From CAZGOM01 sp964542875 (GTDB taxonomy: Bacteria > Planctomycetota > Phycisphaerae > Phycisphaerales > Phycisphaeraceae): DNA of 18,400 bases. Of this stretch, positions 7,594-14,782 are shown in pieces. The notes beneath the pieces are model-generated. The model was not told where the DNA came from, did no database searches, and was given only the letters and a program-made list of their open reading frames with translations. A program made the translations under genes and the position numbers. Position 1 is the stretch's first letter. Every line of letters begins with the position of its first letter. The stretch lies in NCBI GenBank assembly GCA_964542875.1, contig CAZIWA010000113.1, positions 1 to 18,400 on the forward strand, written 5' to 3'.

Positions 7594-7974
7594 ATGAGAA
7601 AGCATGTGCTTAACATCCTGAAGCGGTACGCTTCGGGCAAGCGGTATGTGGTGCGCAATGTGGTGTCCGATGAGACGCTATTGCGCGGGGATACAGGTGC
7701 GCTGGTGACGAATCTGGGGGCGGCGGGGACGGTGACGAAAACGCTGCCTCAGAATGCGCAGGCGGGGGACGCGTTCACCTTCGTGGTGGCGACGGCGCAG
7801 GAACTGCGGGTGAACCCGGGCGCGGCGGGCGGCGTGTACATCAACGGCGCCAAGCAGGCGGATGCGAAGTACATCAGCGCGGATGACGAGGGCGAAAGCG
7901 TGACGCTGGTGGCCAACGGCGCGGGTGACTGGTACGCGGTGGGCGCGGTGGGCACGTGGACGGTGCAGGGGTGA
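7594..7974 (+). CDS. Small capsid decoration / head-stabilising protein
   Basis: The protein has 126 residues and begins at an ATG preceded by an excellent AAGGAGAGG ribosome-binding site (7584-7592). The central part, KTLPQNAQAGDAFTFVVATA then QELRVNPGAAGGVYINGAKQ, and the end, GAGDWYAVGAVGTWTV, match a recurring beta-rich module found in phage head-decoration or fibre proteins next to the capsid gene. It lies 43 bases downstream of the capsid gene and should be co-expressed with it. The exact role on the capsid surface is inferred from context. Confidence 0.6.
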   Translation: MRKHVLNILKRYASGKRYVVRNVVSDETLLRGDTGALVTNLGAAGTVTKTLPQNAQAGDAFTFVVATAQELRVNPGAAGGVYINGAKQADAKYISADDEGESVTLVANGAGDWYAVGAVGTWTVQG

Positions 7975-8004
7975 GGCGTGTCCTGAGTGATGAGTCGGGG
8001 GGAT

Positions 8005-8055
8005 GAGGGCGTGCGTGGGCGGCCCTCACCGTGAGCCCTCTCCCAGGGGAGAGGG
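8005..8055. repeat. Dispersed palindromic repeat upstream of the lectin-like gene
   Basis: This is the second copy of the unit at 6326-6378. It ends in hairpin arms at 8036-8044 and 8047-8055. It occupies most of the 138-base spacer between the decoration gene and the next structural gene. Like the first copy it lies about 60 bases or less upstream of a virion gene start. Confidence 0.7.
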
Positions 8056-8112
8056 AGGAAGAATCGGTTCGGCCTCGCGTGGGGCCGGATGAAAGCAAAG
8101 AAAGGTGAATGA

Positions 8113-8874
8113 ATGAAGACCAATGGCAATTTGAACGCTTATTTTGCGGTGCCGGTGGAGCGGTTTGAACGGACGGTGTATCACGAGGACTTCCGGCAAC
8201 TGCCGATTTTGAATGCGTCGGTGGTTCCGACTGCGGACAACCCGACCCTGCCGCAGATGGCGCTGAGGTTTCGGGCCAATCGGGACTGGGAGATTGCGGG
8301 GACCAACGCAGTGGACACGAGTGCAATCTTTTCCGACGGCGGCGGGATGACGCTGACGACCGCGGGCGCATCGGGCGACCAGGTGATCCTGCGCGCGCAG
8401 CAGGACACCAACCAGACCGCGGTGGCGGCGGCGAAGTTCAACACGGTGGACCAGTCGGCTTTTCTGGTGGTGCTCAAGACCGGCGCATCGGTGGCGGATG
8501 TGACGGTGTGGGCGGGCCTGAAGCTGACGGATACGGGCGTGCAGGCGACGGACAACGACCAGGCGTACTTCCGGTACAACGCCGCGGAGGCGGAGGGCAA
8601 GTGGCAGGCGGTGGTGTCCCGGAGCGGCGTGGATGAGACGGTGGCGGCGCTGGGTGAGGAGGCGGTGACCGCTTCGACGGCGTATGAGCTGTGTGTGGCG
8701 CTGGACCGGGAGGGGCGGGCGCGGTTTTACGTGAACGGCGAGCTGCTGCATACGAGTGCGGCGCTGACGGAGAACGTGGATCTGCGGCCGAGCCTGGGCG
8801 TGCAGGCGGGCGCGGCGGCGCCCAAGAGCGTGACGGTGCGCGGGCTGGCGGTGTCGAAGGTGCATAACGATTAA
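8113..8874 (+). CDS. Concanavalin/LamG-like virion surface protein
   Basis: The protein has 253 residues. After an N-terminal segment of about 90 residues with a capsid-like start (GNLNAYFAVPVERFERTVYH), the rest alternates short beta strands. It ends with a pattern typical of the concanavalin-A/LamG jelly roll: YELCVALDREGRARFYVNGE, followed by LRPSLGVQAG and a final strand LAVSKVHND. Such domains bind carbohydrates, and on virions they serve as decoration or host-surface binding modules. Start ATG 8113 follows GAAAGGTG. It sits after the decoration gene and before a fibre gene. The lectin-like fold is moderately secure; the virion role comes from context. Confidence 0.6.
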   Translation: MKTNGNLNAYFAVPVERFERTVYHEDFRQLPILNASVVPTADNPTLPQMALRFRANRDWEIAGTNAVDTSAIFSDGGGMTLTTAGASGDQVILRAQQDTNQTAVAAAKFNTVDQSAFLVVLKTGASVADVTVWAGLKLTDTGVQATDNDQAYFRYNAAEAEGKWQAVVSRSGVDETVAALGEEAVTASTAYELCVALDREGRARFYVNGELLHTSAALTENVDLRPSLGVQAGAAAPKSVTVRGLAVSKVHND

Positions 8875-8881
8875 GCAAAGG

Positions 8882-8909
8882 CTGCCCGCCTGGGGAACCG
8901 GGCGGGCAG
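8882..8909 (+). terminator. Strong GC-rich hairpin, possible terminator or processing site
   Basis: The arms CTGCCCGCCTGG and CCGGGCGGGCAG pair over 12 bp with one G-T wobble, closing on the tetraloop GGAA, which fits the stable GNRA class. It starts 7 bases after the stop of the lectin-like gene. No run of T follows, so factor-independent termination is doubtful. It could equally protect or tune the upstream mRNA. Confidence 0.5.
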
Positions 8910-8953
8910 GATTCTGGGGCAAGTGAGTGTTAGTTAACCGAAAAGGGGGATGA

Positions 8954-9985
8954 ATGCCGACGGTGAAGACAGTGAAGCCCGGGGGCGGGGGAGACTTTAC
9001 GAGCCTGCAGGACTGGTGGGACTGGGCCAAGACGCAGACGAACGCGGACCAATGGGCGGAGTGCTATGGGGGGAACCTGGGGCCGCTTGATGCGACGGAT
9101 GGGACGGTGTTTTCGCCTGATGCGACGCACTACCCGCGGATCTATGTGGCCAGCGGGCACCAGCACGGGTTGAAATGGAATGCCGCCAAGGCGCATGTGT
9201 ATGTGGCGGACATGGCGGGGCCGATGTTTGCGGTGGCGATTCAGGTGGACTACATGCAGGTGGCGGGATTGCAGATCAAAGCCGGGCCGATCGACGGGGG
9301 GAGCGGCGGGGGGCAGATCCTGTGCACGAACTGGTATGGGGCGAGCAACAACGGGGCGACGCTGCTGGAGGATCTGCTGATCATCGGCGAGGGGGAGGAG
9401 AACACCGTCATCGGAATCACGTCTTACTCCAGGAGCGCGAGCCGGACGGCGCGTATCCGCAACTGCATGGTGTACAACTGCGGGCGGTATGGAATCTACG
9501 CGCTGCAGCACGAGGCGTATACGCAGATCGACAATTGCGGGGTGATCGACTGCGGGAACAACTGGTCGGGCGGCGGGGGAATACGCAATGTGGCGGTGAG
9601 CTTCAACGACATGATCATGCGGAACTGTTACGTGATGACGACGGGGTCGGGGGTGTGCTTCAGCCACACTTATTTTCCGACGACGTTCAAGCTTTACAAC
9701 TGCTTTTCGTCGGATGGGTCGATCGGAAGCTATACGAATACGGATTGCGTGACGGGGATTTCCACGACGGGGCAGGTGGTGAATTACGGGGAGGACTGGC
9801 GGACGCCGGGGACGAGTGATTTCATCGGCGCGGGAATGGATTTGAGCTCCGAATTCAGCGCGGATGCGCTGGGGAATGCACGGAGCGAGCCGTGGGCCGT
9901 GGGGCCCTATCAAGGCGGGGAAGTGACGGGATTCAACGCGGCGTGGGCCGGGAACATCAATCAAGTGACAGGGGGCGGGGAATGA
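8954..9985 (+). CDS. Right-handed beta-helix fibre / tailspike-like protein
   Basis: The protein has 343 residues. It opens like many parallel beta-helix proteins (VKTVKPGGGGDFTSLQDWWD), where a surface-exposed first coil follows a Gly-rich turn. The body contains successive helix rungs (VDYMQVAGLQIKAG, LLEDLLIIGEG, ARIRNCMVYNCGRYGIYAL, TQIDNCGVIDCG, MIMRNCYVMTTG). Cys/Asn residues stack at repeating positions. This fold is common in pectate-lyase-like enzymes and phage fibres or spikes. I see no clear catalytic signature. The stop overlaps the start of the next gene by 4 bases (ATGA), which implies translational coupling. Confidence 0.65.
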   Translation: MPTVKTVKPGGGGDFTSLQDWWDWAKTQTNADQWAECYGGNLGPLDATDGTVFSPDATHYPRIYVASGHQHGLKWNAAKAHVYVADMAGPMFAVAIQVDYMQVAGLQIKAGPIDGGSGGGQILCTNWYGASNNGATLLEDLLIIGEGEENTVIGITSYSRSASRTARIRNCMVYNCGRYGIYALQHEAYTQIDNCGVIDCGNNWSGGGGIRNVAVSFNDMIMRNCYVMTTGSGVCFSHTYFPTTFKLYNCFSSDGSIGSYTNTDCVTGISTTGQVVNYGEDWRTPGTSDFIGAGMDLSSEFSADALGNARSEPWAVGPYQGGEVTGFNAAWAGNINQVTGGGE

Positions 9986-11283
9986 TCTACAAGAATCGGT
10001 CGGGACAGTGCGTGGCGTTTGGCCTGGTGTCGGTAAGCGATGGAACCGCAGTGGTGGGCGCGAGCCCGGTGGTGCGGGTGACCAAGGATGCCGGCAGCCA
10101 GACCACGGGTGGCGGAACGGTGACGGAACTGGGGAACGGACAGTACCGGTACGCGTTTACCCAGGCGGAAACCAATGCGGAAAGCGTGATGGTGCTGGCG
10201 ACGGCAACGGGCGCGGTGCTGACGAGCCTGACGGTGTACCCCAAAGACACCGCAGAGGCGCAGGCGGCGAACCTGACGCAGATCGACGGGACGGCGCTGG
10301 CTTCGGCGGCGCTGAACCTGAAGCAGTTGAATATCGTAAACAGCTCCGGCAACGCGGTGGTGGTGAATGGGTCCGAGCATTCGGTGTTCATCAACCATGC
10401 GGGGAGCGCAGGCGCGGTGTATGTGGCGAATCTGACGCCCAACCAAAATGTGGTGGAGCTTGCGCAATTGCCGGCAACGGCGGGGACGGGATCGGCGCTG
10501 CGGCTGGTGAACAACGGGAACTCGACAGGGACGACGGTGTCCGTGGGGCATGGATCGCAGGCGGCGGTGAACATCCAAGGCGGCGCGGGCGGGACGGGCG
10601 TGATCATCCAAGGAGGGCCGACGGGAACAGGGCTGGCGATCGTGGGGGGAGCGACCTCGGGGCCGGGGATGGTGGTGACGACGACGTCCGGCACGGGCCT
10701 GAACATTGTTTCATCGCTGGGCGTGGGCATGGCGGTCGCCTCAGGGGGGACGAACATGGCGGCGATCAATGCGGTGGGGTCCGGCACAGGGGCGGGCATC
10801 CGGGCGCAGGGCGGAAGCACCGGGCCGGGGATACGAGTGCGCGGAGGCGGGACATCCGGGCATGGGATCGACATCGCGACGACCGATGGGCATGGCGTGG
10901 AAGTGACCGCGGCGGGGACGGAGAAATTCGACATTCACGCCGATAACTGGGGCGGGATGGATGTGCCTCAAGGCCTGTCGGACGTGATGGAGAAATTGGA
11001 AGAGATCGATGACAGCATGCAGGCGCTGGACGATGTGCTGACGGGGCCGGGAACGCACCCGGTGACGCTGGTGGTGCGGGAGCCCGACGGGGGCGCAGCG
11101 ATCGCGGACGCGGAGGTGTGGATCACGAGCGTGGAAGGGGCTGCCACGCCGGTGGTGGCACGGGGCCGGACGGATGTGGAGGGGGAAGTGCAGTTCATGC
11201 TGGAAGAAGGGGAAACGTACTACCTGTGGGCGGTGCGGGTGGGGATGAACCCGATCATGGGCGAGGCGTTTGTGGCCGAGTGA
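9982..11283 (+). CDS. Gly-rich repetitive fibre protein with C-terminal Ig/carboxypeptidase-regulatory-like domain
   Basis: The protein has 433 residues. The ATG at 9982 overlaps the preceding stop and follows GGGGGCGGGG; the frame is open further upstream but that part only shadows the previous gene. Residues about 1-100 resemble a beta-sandwich head. Residues about 195-310 consist of about ten short units of the form G-x-G-hydrophobic-x-hydrophobic (GTGVIIQGG, GTGLAIVGG, GPGMVV, GTGLNIV, GAGIRAQGG, GPGIRVRGG, GHGIDI, GHGVEV), which suggests a solenoid shaft. A short coiled coil follows (LSDVMEKLEEIDDSMQALDD). The last about 75 residues look like a small beta-sandwich domain that begins HPVTLVVREPDGG. 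It is a probable receptor-binding or surface fibre, coupled to the beta-helix gene. Confidence 0.65.
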   Translation: MIYKNRSGQCVAFGLVSVSDGTAVVGASPVVRVTKDAGSQTTGGGTVTELGNGQYRYAFTQAETNAESVMVLATATGAVLTSLTVYPKDTAEAQAANLTQIDGTALASAALNLKQLNIVNSSGNAVVVNGSEHSVFINHAGSAGAVYVANLTPNQNVVELAQLPATAGTGSALRLVNNGNSTGTTVSVGHGSQAAVNIQGGAGGTGVIIQGGPTGTGLAIVGGATSGPGMVVTTTSGTGLNIVSSLGVGMAVASGGTNMAAINAVGSGTGAGIRAQGGSTGPGIRVRGGGTSGHGIDIATTDGHGVEVTAAGTEKFDIHADNWGGMDVPQGLSDVMEKLEEIDDSMQALDDVLTGPGTHPVTLVVREPDGGAAIADAEVWITSVEGAATPVVARGRTDVEGEVQFMLEEGETYYLWAVRVGMNPIMGEAFVAE

Positions 11284-11331
11284 GCGCGGGGGAATTGAAG
11301 GTTTTTGAGAATTATTTGGAGGATTTTTGAA

Positions 11332-11997
11332 ATGGCGATTACGTTTACGACGACGCTGGCGACGCCGGTGAGCGACTATTCGGTGACGGTGAGCGAGGCG
11401 GTGGAGATGGTGAATCGGTCGCTGGTGACGCGGGATCATTCGGAGGACCGCGTGAAAGATGCGATCGAACAGGCGGTGAACCATGCGCTGCGGGAAACGC
11501 ACTGCAATATGCGGGTGTACGGCTTTCAAACCGAGCCGGGACAGGATGTCTACAGCCTGGAATCGGTGGTGGAAGACGGGCCGGCGGCGCGGGTGCTGGG
11601 GGCGTGGATCGGATATCGGTCGCTGACGGCGATGGATTGGCGGGAACTGGCGCGAAGGCAGGCGATGGGCGTGCAGAGCGGAGAACCGACGCGGTACTCT
11701 AGCCGTGTGCCGTCGGAGGTGAGCTTTTTCGCATCGCCCGATGGGACGTACAACATGAGCGTGAAGGCCTGGGCGAGTTGCGTGAACCTGGGGGCCGGGT
11801 CGACGGTGATCAATGTGCCGCGGGAGTTTTTGATTCCGATTTTGAGGAACGGGGCTGCGGGGCTGGTGGCGGCCAACTCTCCCGACGCACGGGCGACGAC
11901 GGGCTGGCTGCAATTTCTGCGGGATGATCTGCCGAGCATCAAACGGGCGTGTTATGCGTCACAGGTGTTTGTGAAGCCGTTTGTGGCGGAAGCGTGA
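11332..11997 (+). CDS. Head-tail adaptor (gp4-like connector) protein
   Basis: The protein has 221 residues. The ATG at 11332 follows GGAGGA at 11318-11323 with ideal spacing. Helical N-terminal segments (VSEAVEMVNRSLVTRDHSED and VKDAIEQAVNHALRETHC) are followed by the block PGQDVYSLES, RVLGAWIGYRSLTAMDWREL, GEPTRYSSRVPSEVSFFASP and GTYNMSVKAWA. That order (helices, YxLP-like turn, hydrophobic strand, GxPxxY, PDxxYxLxVxY) matches adaptor proteins that join the portal to short tails. It follows the fibre genes and fits a podovirus-like assembly. The stop codon lies in a GA dinucleotide tract. Confidence 0.7.
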   Translation: MAITFTTTLATPVSDYSVTVSEAVEMVNRSLVTRDHSEDRVKDAIEQAVNHALRETHCNMRVYGFQTEPGQDVYSLESVVEDGPAARVLGAWIGYRSLTAMDWRELARRQAMGVQSGEPTRYSSRVPSEVSFFASPDGTYNMSVKAWASCVNLGAGSTVINVPREFLIPILRNGAAGLVAANSPDARATTGWLQFLRDDLPSIKRACYASQVFVKPFVAEA

Positions 11998-12014
11998 GAG
12001 AGAGAGAGAGAGAG
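11996..12014. repeat. GA dinucleotide microsatellite
   Basis: About nine GA units overlap the adaptor stop codon and run into the left arm of the inverted repeat at 12014. Length variation here would change only the spacing between the adaptor stop and the inverted repeat. No function is evident. Confidence 0.7.
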
Positions 12015-12050
12015 GAATTTATAAAGTGTGATTGGTCATTTATAAATTCC
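12014..12050. promoter_or_regulatory. Perfect 12-bp inverted repeat (operator or RNA hairpin candidate)
   Basis: GGAATTTATAAA (12014-12025) and TTTATAAATTCC (12039-12050) are exact reverse complements separated by 13 bases. The element is AT-rich in a GC-rich genome. It sits in the 160-base spacer between the adaptor and the next gene, which otherwise appears empty. The first 11 bases also occur after the portal (5542-5552). It could be a regulator-binding site, a bidirectional terminator-like hairpin or a mobile repeat remnant. Confidence 0.5.
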
Positions 12051-12157
12051 ATTCAGGAAAACATGGGGTTTCGTGAATGGATGGGGGTGCATGATGCGGG
12101 GCGTGAGTAAGCGCGCGGGATGAGGGGTAAGATGTGGGACTACACAAGGAGCGGACC

Positions 12158-12499
12158 GTGAAGGCAGTGCATGCATCGAAGGCGAAGGTTGGAATGGGTG
12201 TTCAGGCGGGTCAGACGCGGATTTCACATGAAGACATGGAAGCGCGGTATCGGATTCGGTTTGAACGTGATGACGATGCGGAGCCGGCCCCGATCATGGT
12301 TTGCCTGGTGGAAGACGACAGCGGTTTTCAGGTGGGTTTGATCGAATCCGCAGTGGAACCTGAAGGCGTGGTGATCTTTCTGAATGAGCGGACCAAGGAT
12401 ATGGCGGCGGACCTGGACCGGGCGCTTGCGATGCTGGGGCTGACGCGGGCGGACCTGGTGGAAGAGCCGCCCAGGAGAGGGCCGAAGCAGAAGAATTGA
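12158..12499 (+). CDS. Small hypothetical phage protein
   Basis: The protein has 113 residues. I chose GTG at 12158 because AAGGAG (12146-12151) lies 6 bases upstream; GTG at 12134 lacks such a site. The middle part looks like a compact alpha/beta fold (ARYRIRFERDDDAEPAPIMV, CLVEDDSGFQVGLIESAVEP, VVIFLNERTKDMAADLDRAL). The C-terminus is basic (PPRRGPKQKN). There are no membrane segments. It lies between the adaptor and another unknown virion gene and is on the late-gene strand. I do not recognise a family. Confidence 0.6.
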   Translation: MKAVHASKAKVGMGVQAGQTRISHEDMEARYRIRFERDDDAEPAPIMVCLVEDDSGFQVGLIESAVEPEGVVIFLNERTKDMAADLDRALAMLGLTRADLVEEPPRRGPKQKN

Positions 12500-12548
12500 G
12501 CACGGGGGAGTGGGCTCTGAAAGGCCCGGATTGATGGGTGGGTGCACG

Positions 12549-12595
12549 ACGGGATGCCGGATTACGACGAAGGAGTCTAATCCGACCCGCGTGAG
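12549..12595. repeat. 47-bp dispersed palindromic repeat, copy 2
   Basis: This partner of 2981-3027 differs at six positions. Here the stem CGGATTA ... TAATCCG is two pairs longer at its inner end than in copy 1. It lies 90 bases upstream of the next gene. The surrounding spacer, 12500-12684, holds no convincing gene. Confidence 0.7.
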
Positions 12596-12684
12596 TGTTT
12601 GATGTTTATTTGAGTTTGCGTGGAGCGGTTCATCCAACGGGTGTTGGGTGGCGGTTTTTTGTCGGCTTTTTAAGGGGGTTTGAG

Positions 12685-13452
12685 ATGGCTGAGGATTCGC
12701 CTGTGTTTGCGAATATCGTGAATGGGTCGCTGGGTGAGGTGCTGGGGGTGAAGATTTCTAAGGGGACGTTTTCGCAGCGGTTTTCGTTGTTTGATACGAC
12801 GGGATCGGGCGATACGGGGACGCGGTTTAAGGCGTCGGCGCACTATGTGTACGCGCTTTCGGGCAGCGGGTGGTACAAGTTTGAAGACAACTTCGCGGTG
12901 CTCAGCGGCGGTGCGGTGGTGGGAGGCAAGACGGCGCGGGTGAGCCGGGCGACACTGGTGAAGCGGCTTAAGAGCCTGACGGATGTGACGGGCGCGGGAG
13001 ACGCGGCGGGGACGCGGTACTTTGTGCCGGGACAGTCGATGTATTACGGGAATCTGCAGGGCTATCTGCAGACGGACGAGACACCGCTGAGCGGGAGTTC
13101 GCCGGAGGTGTCGACGTTGACGCTGCCACTGGGGCTTTCGACGCAGATTACGGGCGCGGCGGTGTTTGAGAGCGTGCAGGCGGGGTTTAGTTTCCGGGAA
13201 GGCGGGCCGGTGAGCATTGGGACGCCGTTTCGGTTTTCGGCGCCGCCTGATGTGGATGAGAACACGCCGTTTGGGGATGGGGCGATTGCGGCGGAGCTGC
13301 GCTTGGACAATGGCCAGGTGGTGACGGGGCAGGTGATTTTGAATCAGATCGCGATGCAACTGAACTATTCGGATGGCGCGGGCGTGCCGGTGAATTTCGC
13401 GGGTGTGTTTACGGGGCCGGTGGTGTTTGAAGCAGATGAAGATGAAGAATAA
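12685..13452 (+). CDS. Hypothetical phage structural protein
   Basis: The protein has 255 residues. The ATG at 12685 has AAGGGGG (12672-12678). An in-frame ATG 90 bases upstream would add residues read from the spacer and has no ribosome-binding site. The sequence is beta-rich with many Gly, Thr, Ser and aromatic residues and ends in an acidic tail (FEADEDEE). Two segments look alike: FDTTGSGDTGTRFKASAHYV (about 31-50) and LTDVTGAGDAAGTRYFVPG (about 100-118), suggesting an internal duplication. There is no signal or membrane segment. Position between adaptor and later virion genes suggests a tail or surface component. No family recognised. Confidence 0.6.
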   Translation: MAEDSPVFANIVNGSLGEVLGVKISKGTFSQRFSLFDTTGSGDTGTRFKASAHYVYALSGSGWYKFEDNFAVLSGGAVVGGKTARVSRATLVKRLKSLTDVTGAGDAAGTRYFVPGQSMYYGNLQGYLQTDETPLSGSSPEVSTLTLPLGLSTQITGAAVFESVQAGFSFREGGPVSIGTPFRFSAPPDVDENTPFGDGAIAAELRLDNGQVVTGQVILNQIAMQLNYSDGAGVPVNFAGVFTGPVVFEADEDEE

Positions 13453-13468
13453 ATGAAAGGGGGCGGGG

Positions 13469-13915
13469 ATGACGCAGGAGAAAAAGGGCGGCAAAGTGGA
13501 GAGCGTGAAGGAGCCGGAGGGGGCGACGCCGCCTAGCGTGGAGCCGGTGGAGGAACCGGGGGACGGCGGCGGAGAGGTGGGCGAGATAGAGCCGGTGGAG
13601 GCGGTGCAGGGGGTGGTGAATGAGGTGAAGCCGCCTGCGCAGGAAAAGGGGGCGGAGAAGGCGCAGGAGAAGCCCAAGGCCAAGAAGCAGGGGAAGAAGG
13701 GGGAGGGTGATGAGCCGAAGTTGGCGATGGATGTGAATGGCCCGCCTCGCTCGGCGCTGGCGGCGGCGGAAAAGGCGCGGGTGGCTTCGGGGGAGAACTC
13801 CGAGGGCGGCGGGGATGGTGAGGATCTGACCAGCCTGGTGCGTGAGGTGGTGCGGATTTTGAAGGATTTGCGTGAAGATTTACGGCAACAAACTGGGGGC
13901 CCGTTTCTGGGTTAA
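13469..13915 (+). CDS. Low-complexity hydrophilic phage protein
   Basis: The protein has 148 residues, starting 17 bases after the previous stop with a GGGGGCGGGG ribosome-binding tract. Residues 1-85 are dominated by Glu, Lys, Pro and Gly and are probably disordered (EPVEEPGDGGGEVGEIEPVE, then EKAQEKPKAKKQGKKGEGDE). The C-terminus forms an amphipathic helix, LTSLVREVVRILKDLREDLR, likely a short coiled coil. The next gene begins 3 bases after its stop, so the two are likely translated together. The function is unknown; a linker or assembly-cofactor role is possible. Confidence 0.6.
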   Translation: MTQEKKGGKVESVKEPEGATPPSVEPVEEPGDGGGEVGEIEPVEAVQGVVNEVKPPAQEKGAEKAQEKPKAKKQGKKGEGDEPKLAMDVNGPPRSALAAAEKARVASGENSEGGGDGEDLTSLVREVVRILKDLREDLRQQTGGPFLG

Positions 13916-13918
13916 GAC

Positions 13919-14782
13919 ATGGCAGAGACTTATACGTACAAGGCGGATCATGCGGAGGATTCCGGCAATTCATACGCGATCGGCGTGACGGATGCGCGGA
14001 ACACGACGGCGACACGGGTGGGGTATTTTTACTCTGATGGCGGGAGTGAAGTGGGGCTCAAGGCCGCGGCGGATGCGGCGTATAGTGCGGCGGGGCCGGT
14101 GCATCCGCACAATGGGGCGCTGTCACTGAAGGGATGCCGGGCGAGCCGGGTGGCGCCGAATATTGTGCGGGTGACGTTGTATTACAACGGGAGGGTGGGG
14201 ATTAATTCGGGGCGGCCACCTGCGGAGATGGTGCGGAGTGATAGTGGTTTTGTGACATTTAAGACGTGGCATCGAAGTGTATTCATTGGATTAGATGCTT
14301 TTGATAATCTTGGAAGACCTATTGGGCAACTAAATCACAGCGAAAAAATTGAAAATAGTACGTGGAATAAAGACAGATCTCGGCCTCCACAACCTTTATA
14401 TTTTCAGGTCCCAATTCAATTAATTCGGGTTCCTGGTCTTCTAAGCTCAGATCCAAGCCATGATGTCGTCGATTTGATTGGCCTTCTTAATTCTGACACT
14501 CTAAATTTGGTGGGGAAAGATCGCCCAGCTGGTACTTTGCAATTCCAGCGATTTTGGTGTGAACCAATTGTGATAGATAATGCGGTGAAATATCGCGTTG
14601 AATACACCCTTGTTTACAAGCGATCCCTTTGGGCTGTAGAACTGCCACCGACTTGGAGTGATGCAACTGGAGGTTGGGAATATCCTGAAGGAGTAGGCGC
14701 GGCACCGCCTTTGGGAAATAATTGGTACTCATTTATCGCCGATCGTGCACCATTTCTAAATGCATTTCCCGTTGAAGATTAG
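13919..14782 (+). CDS. Hypothetical phage protein with a composition break
   Basis: The protein has 287 residues. Residues 1-110 are encoded in the GC-rich, G-biased style of the late operon. From about 14250 on, codons become clearly AT-richer (many ATT, GAT, AAT, CTT) although the frame continues. The protein is beta-rich, with strands such as IVRVTLYYNGRVGI, FVTFKTWHRSVFIGLDAFDN and VKYRVEYTLVYKRSLWAVEL. It ends with WYSFIADRAPFLNAFPVED. No family recognised. The composition break suggests recombination that replaced the C-terminal two thirds, which is common in receptor-binding proteins, but this is inference. The stop overlaps the stop of the reverse-strand gene. Confidence 0.6.
   Translation: MAETYTYKADHAEDSGNSYAIGVTDARNTTATRVGYFYSDGGSEVGLKAAADAAYSAAGPVHPHNGALSLKGCRASRVAPNIVRVTLYYNGRVGINSGRPPAEMVRSDSGFVTFKTWHRSVFIGLDAFDNLGRPIGQLNHSEKIENSTWNKDRSRPPQPLYFQVPIQLIRVPGLLSSDPSHDVVDLIGLLNSDTLNLVGKDRPAGTLQFQRFWCEPIVIDNAVKYRVEYTLVYKRSLWAVELPPTWSDATGGWEYPEGVGAAPPLGNNWYSFIADRAPFLNAFPVED

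Noticed and set aside
5562..7658. Very long reverse-strand open frame (about 700 codons) opposite scaffold and capsid genes
   Set aside because: Low-complexity Pro/Arg/His composition caused by strong G bias of the + strand; the + strand genes have good starts and recognisable roles.
9892..9981. Upstream extension of the repeat fibre gene
   Set aside because: It overlaps the beta-helix gene by 90 bases in another frame, and the peptide is a shadow; ATG at 9982 has the ribosome-binding tract and the ATGA overlap.
10741..11913. Reverse-strand open frame opposite the fibre and adaptor genes
   Set aside because: Same shadow composition, and it spans two real genes on the + strand.
12595..12684. 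Upstream extension of the 255-residue protein from an earlier ATG-like start
   Set aside because: It starts inside the spacer near the 47-bp repeat without a ribosome-binding site; ATG at 12685 is well supported.
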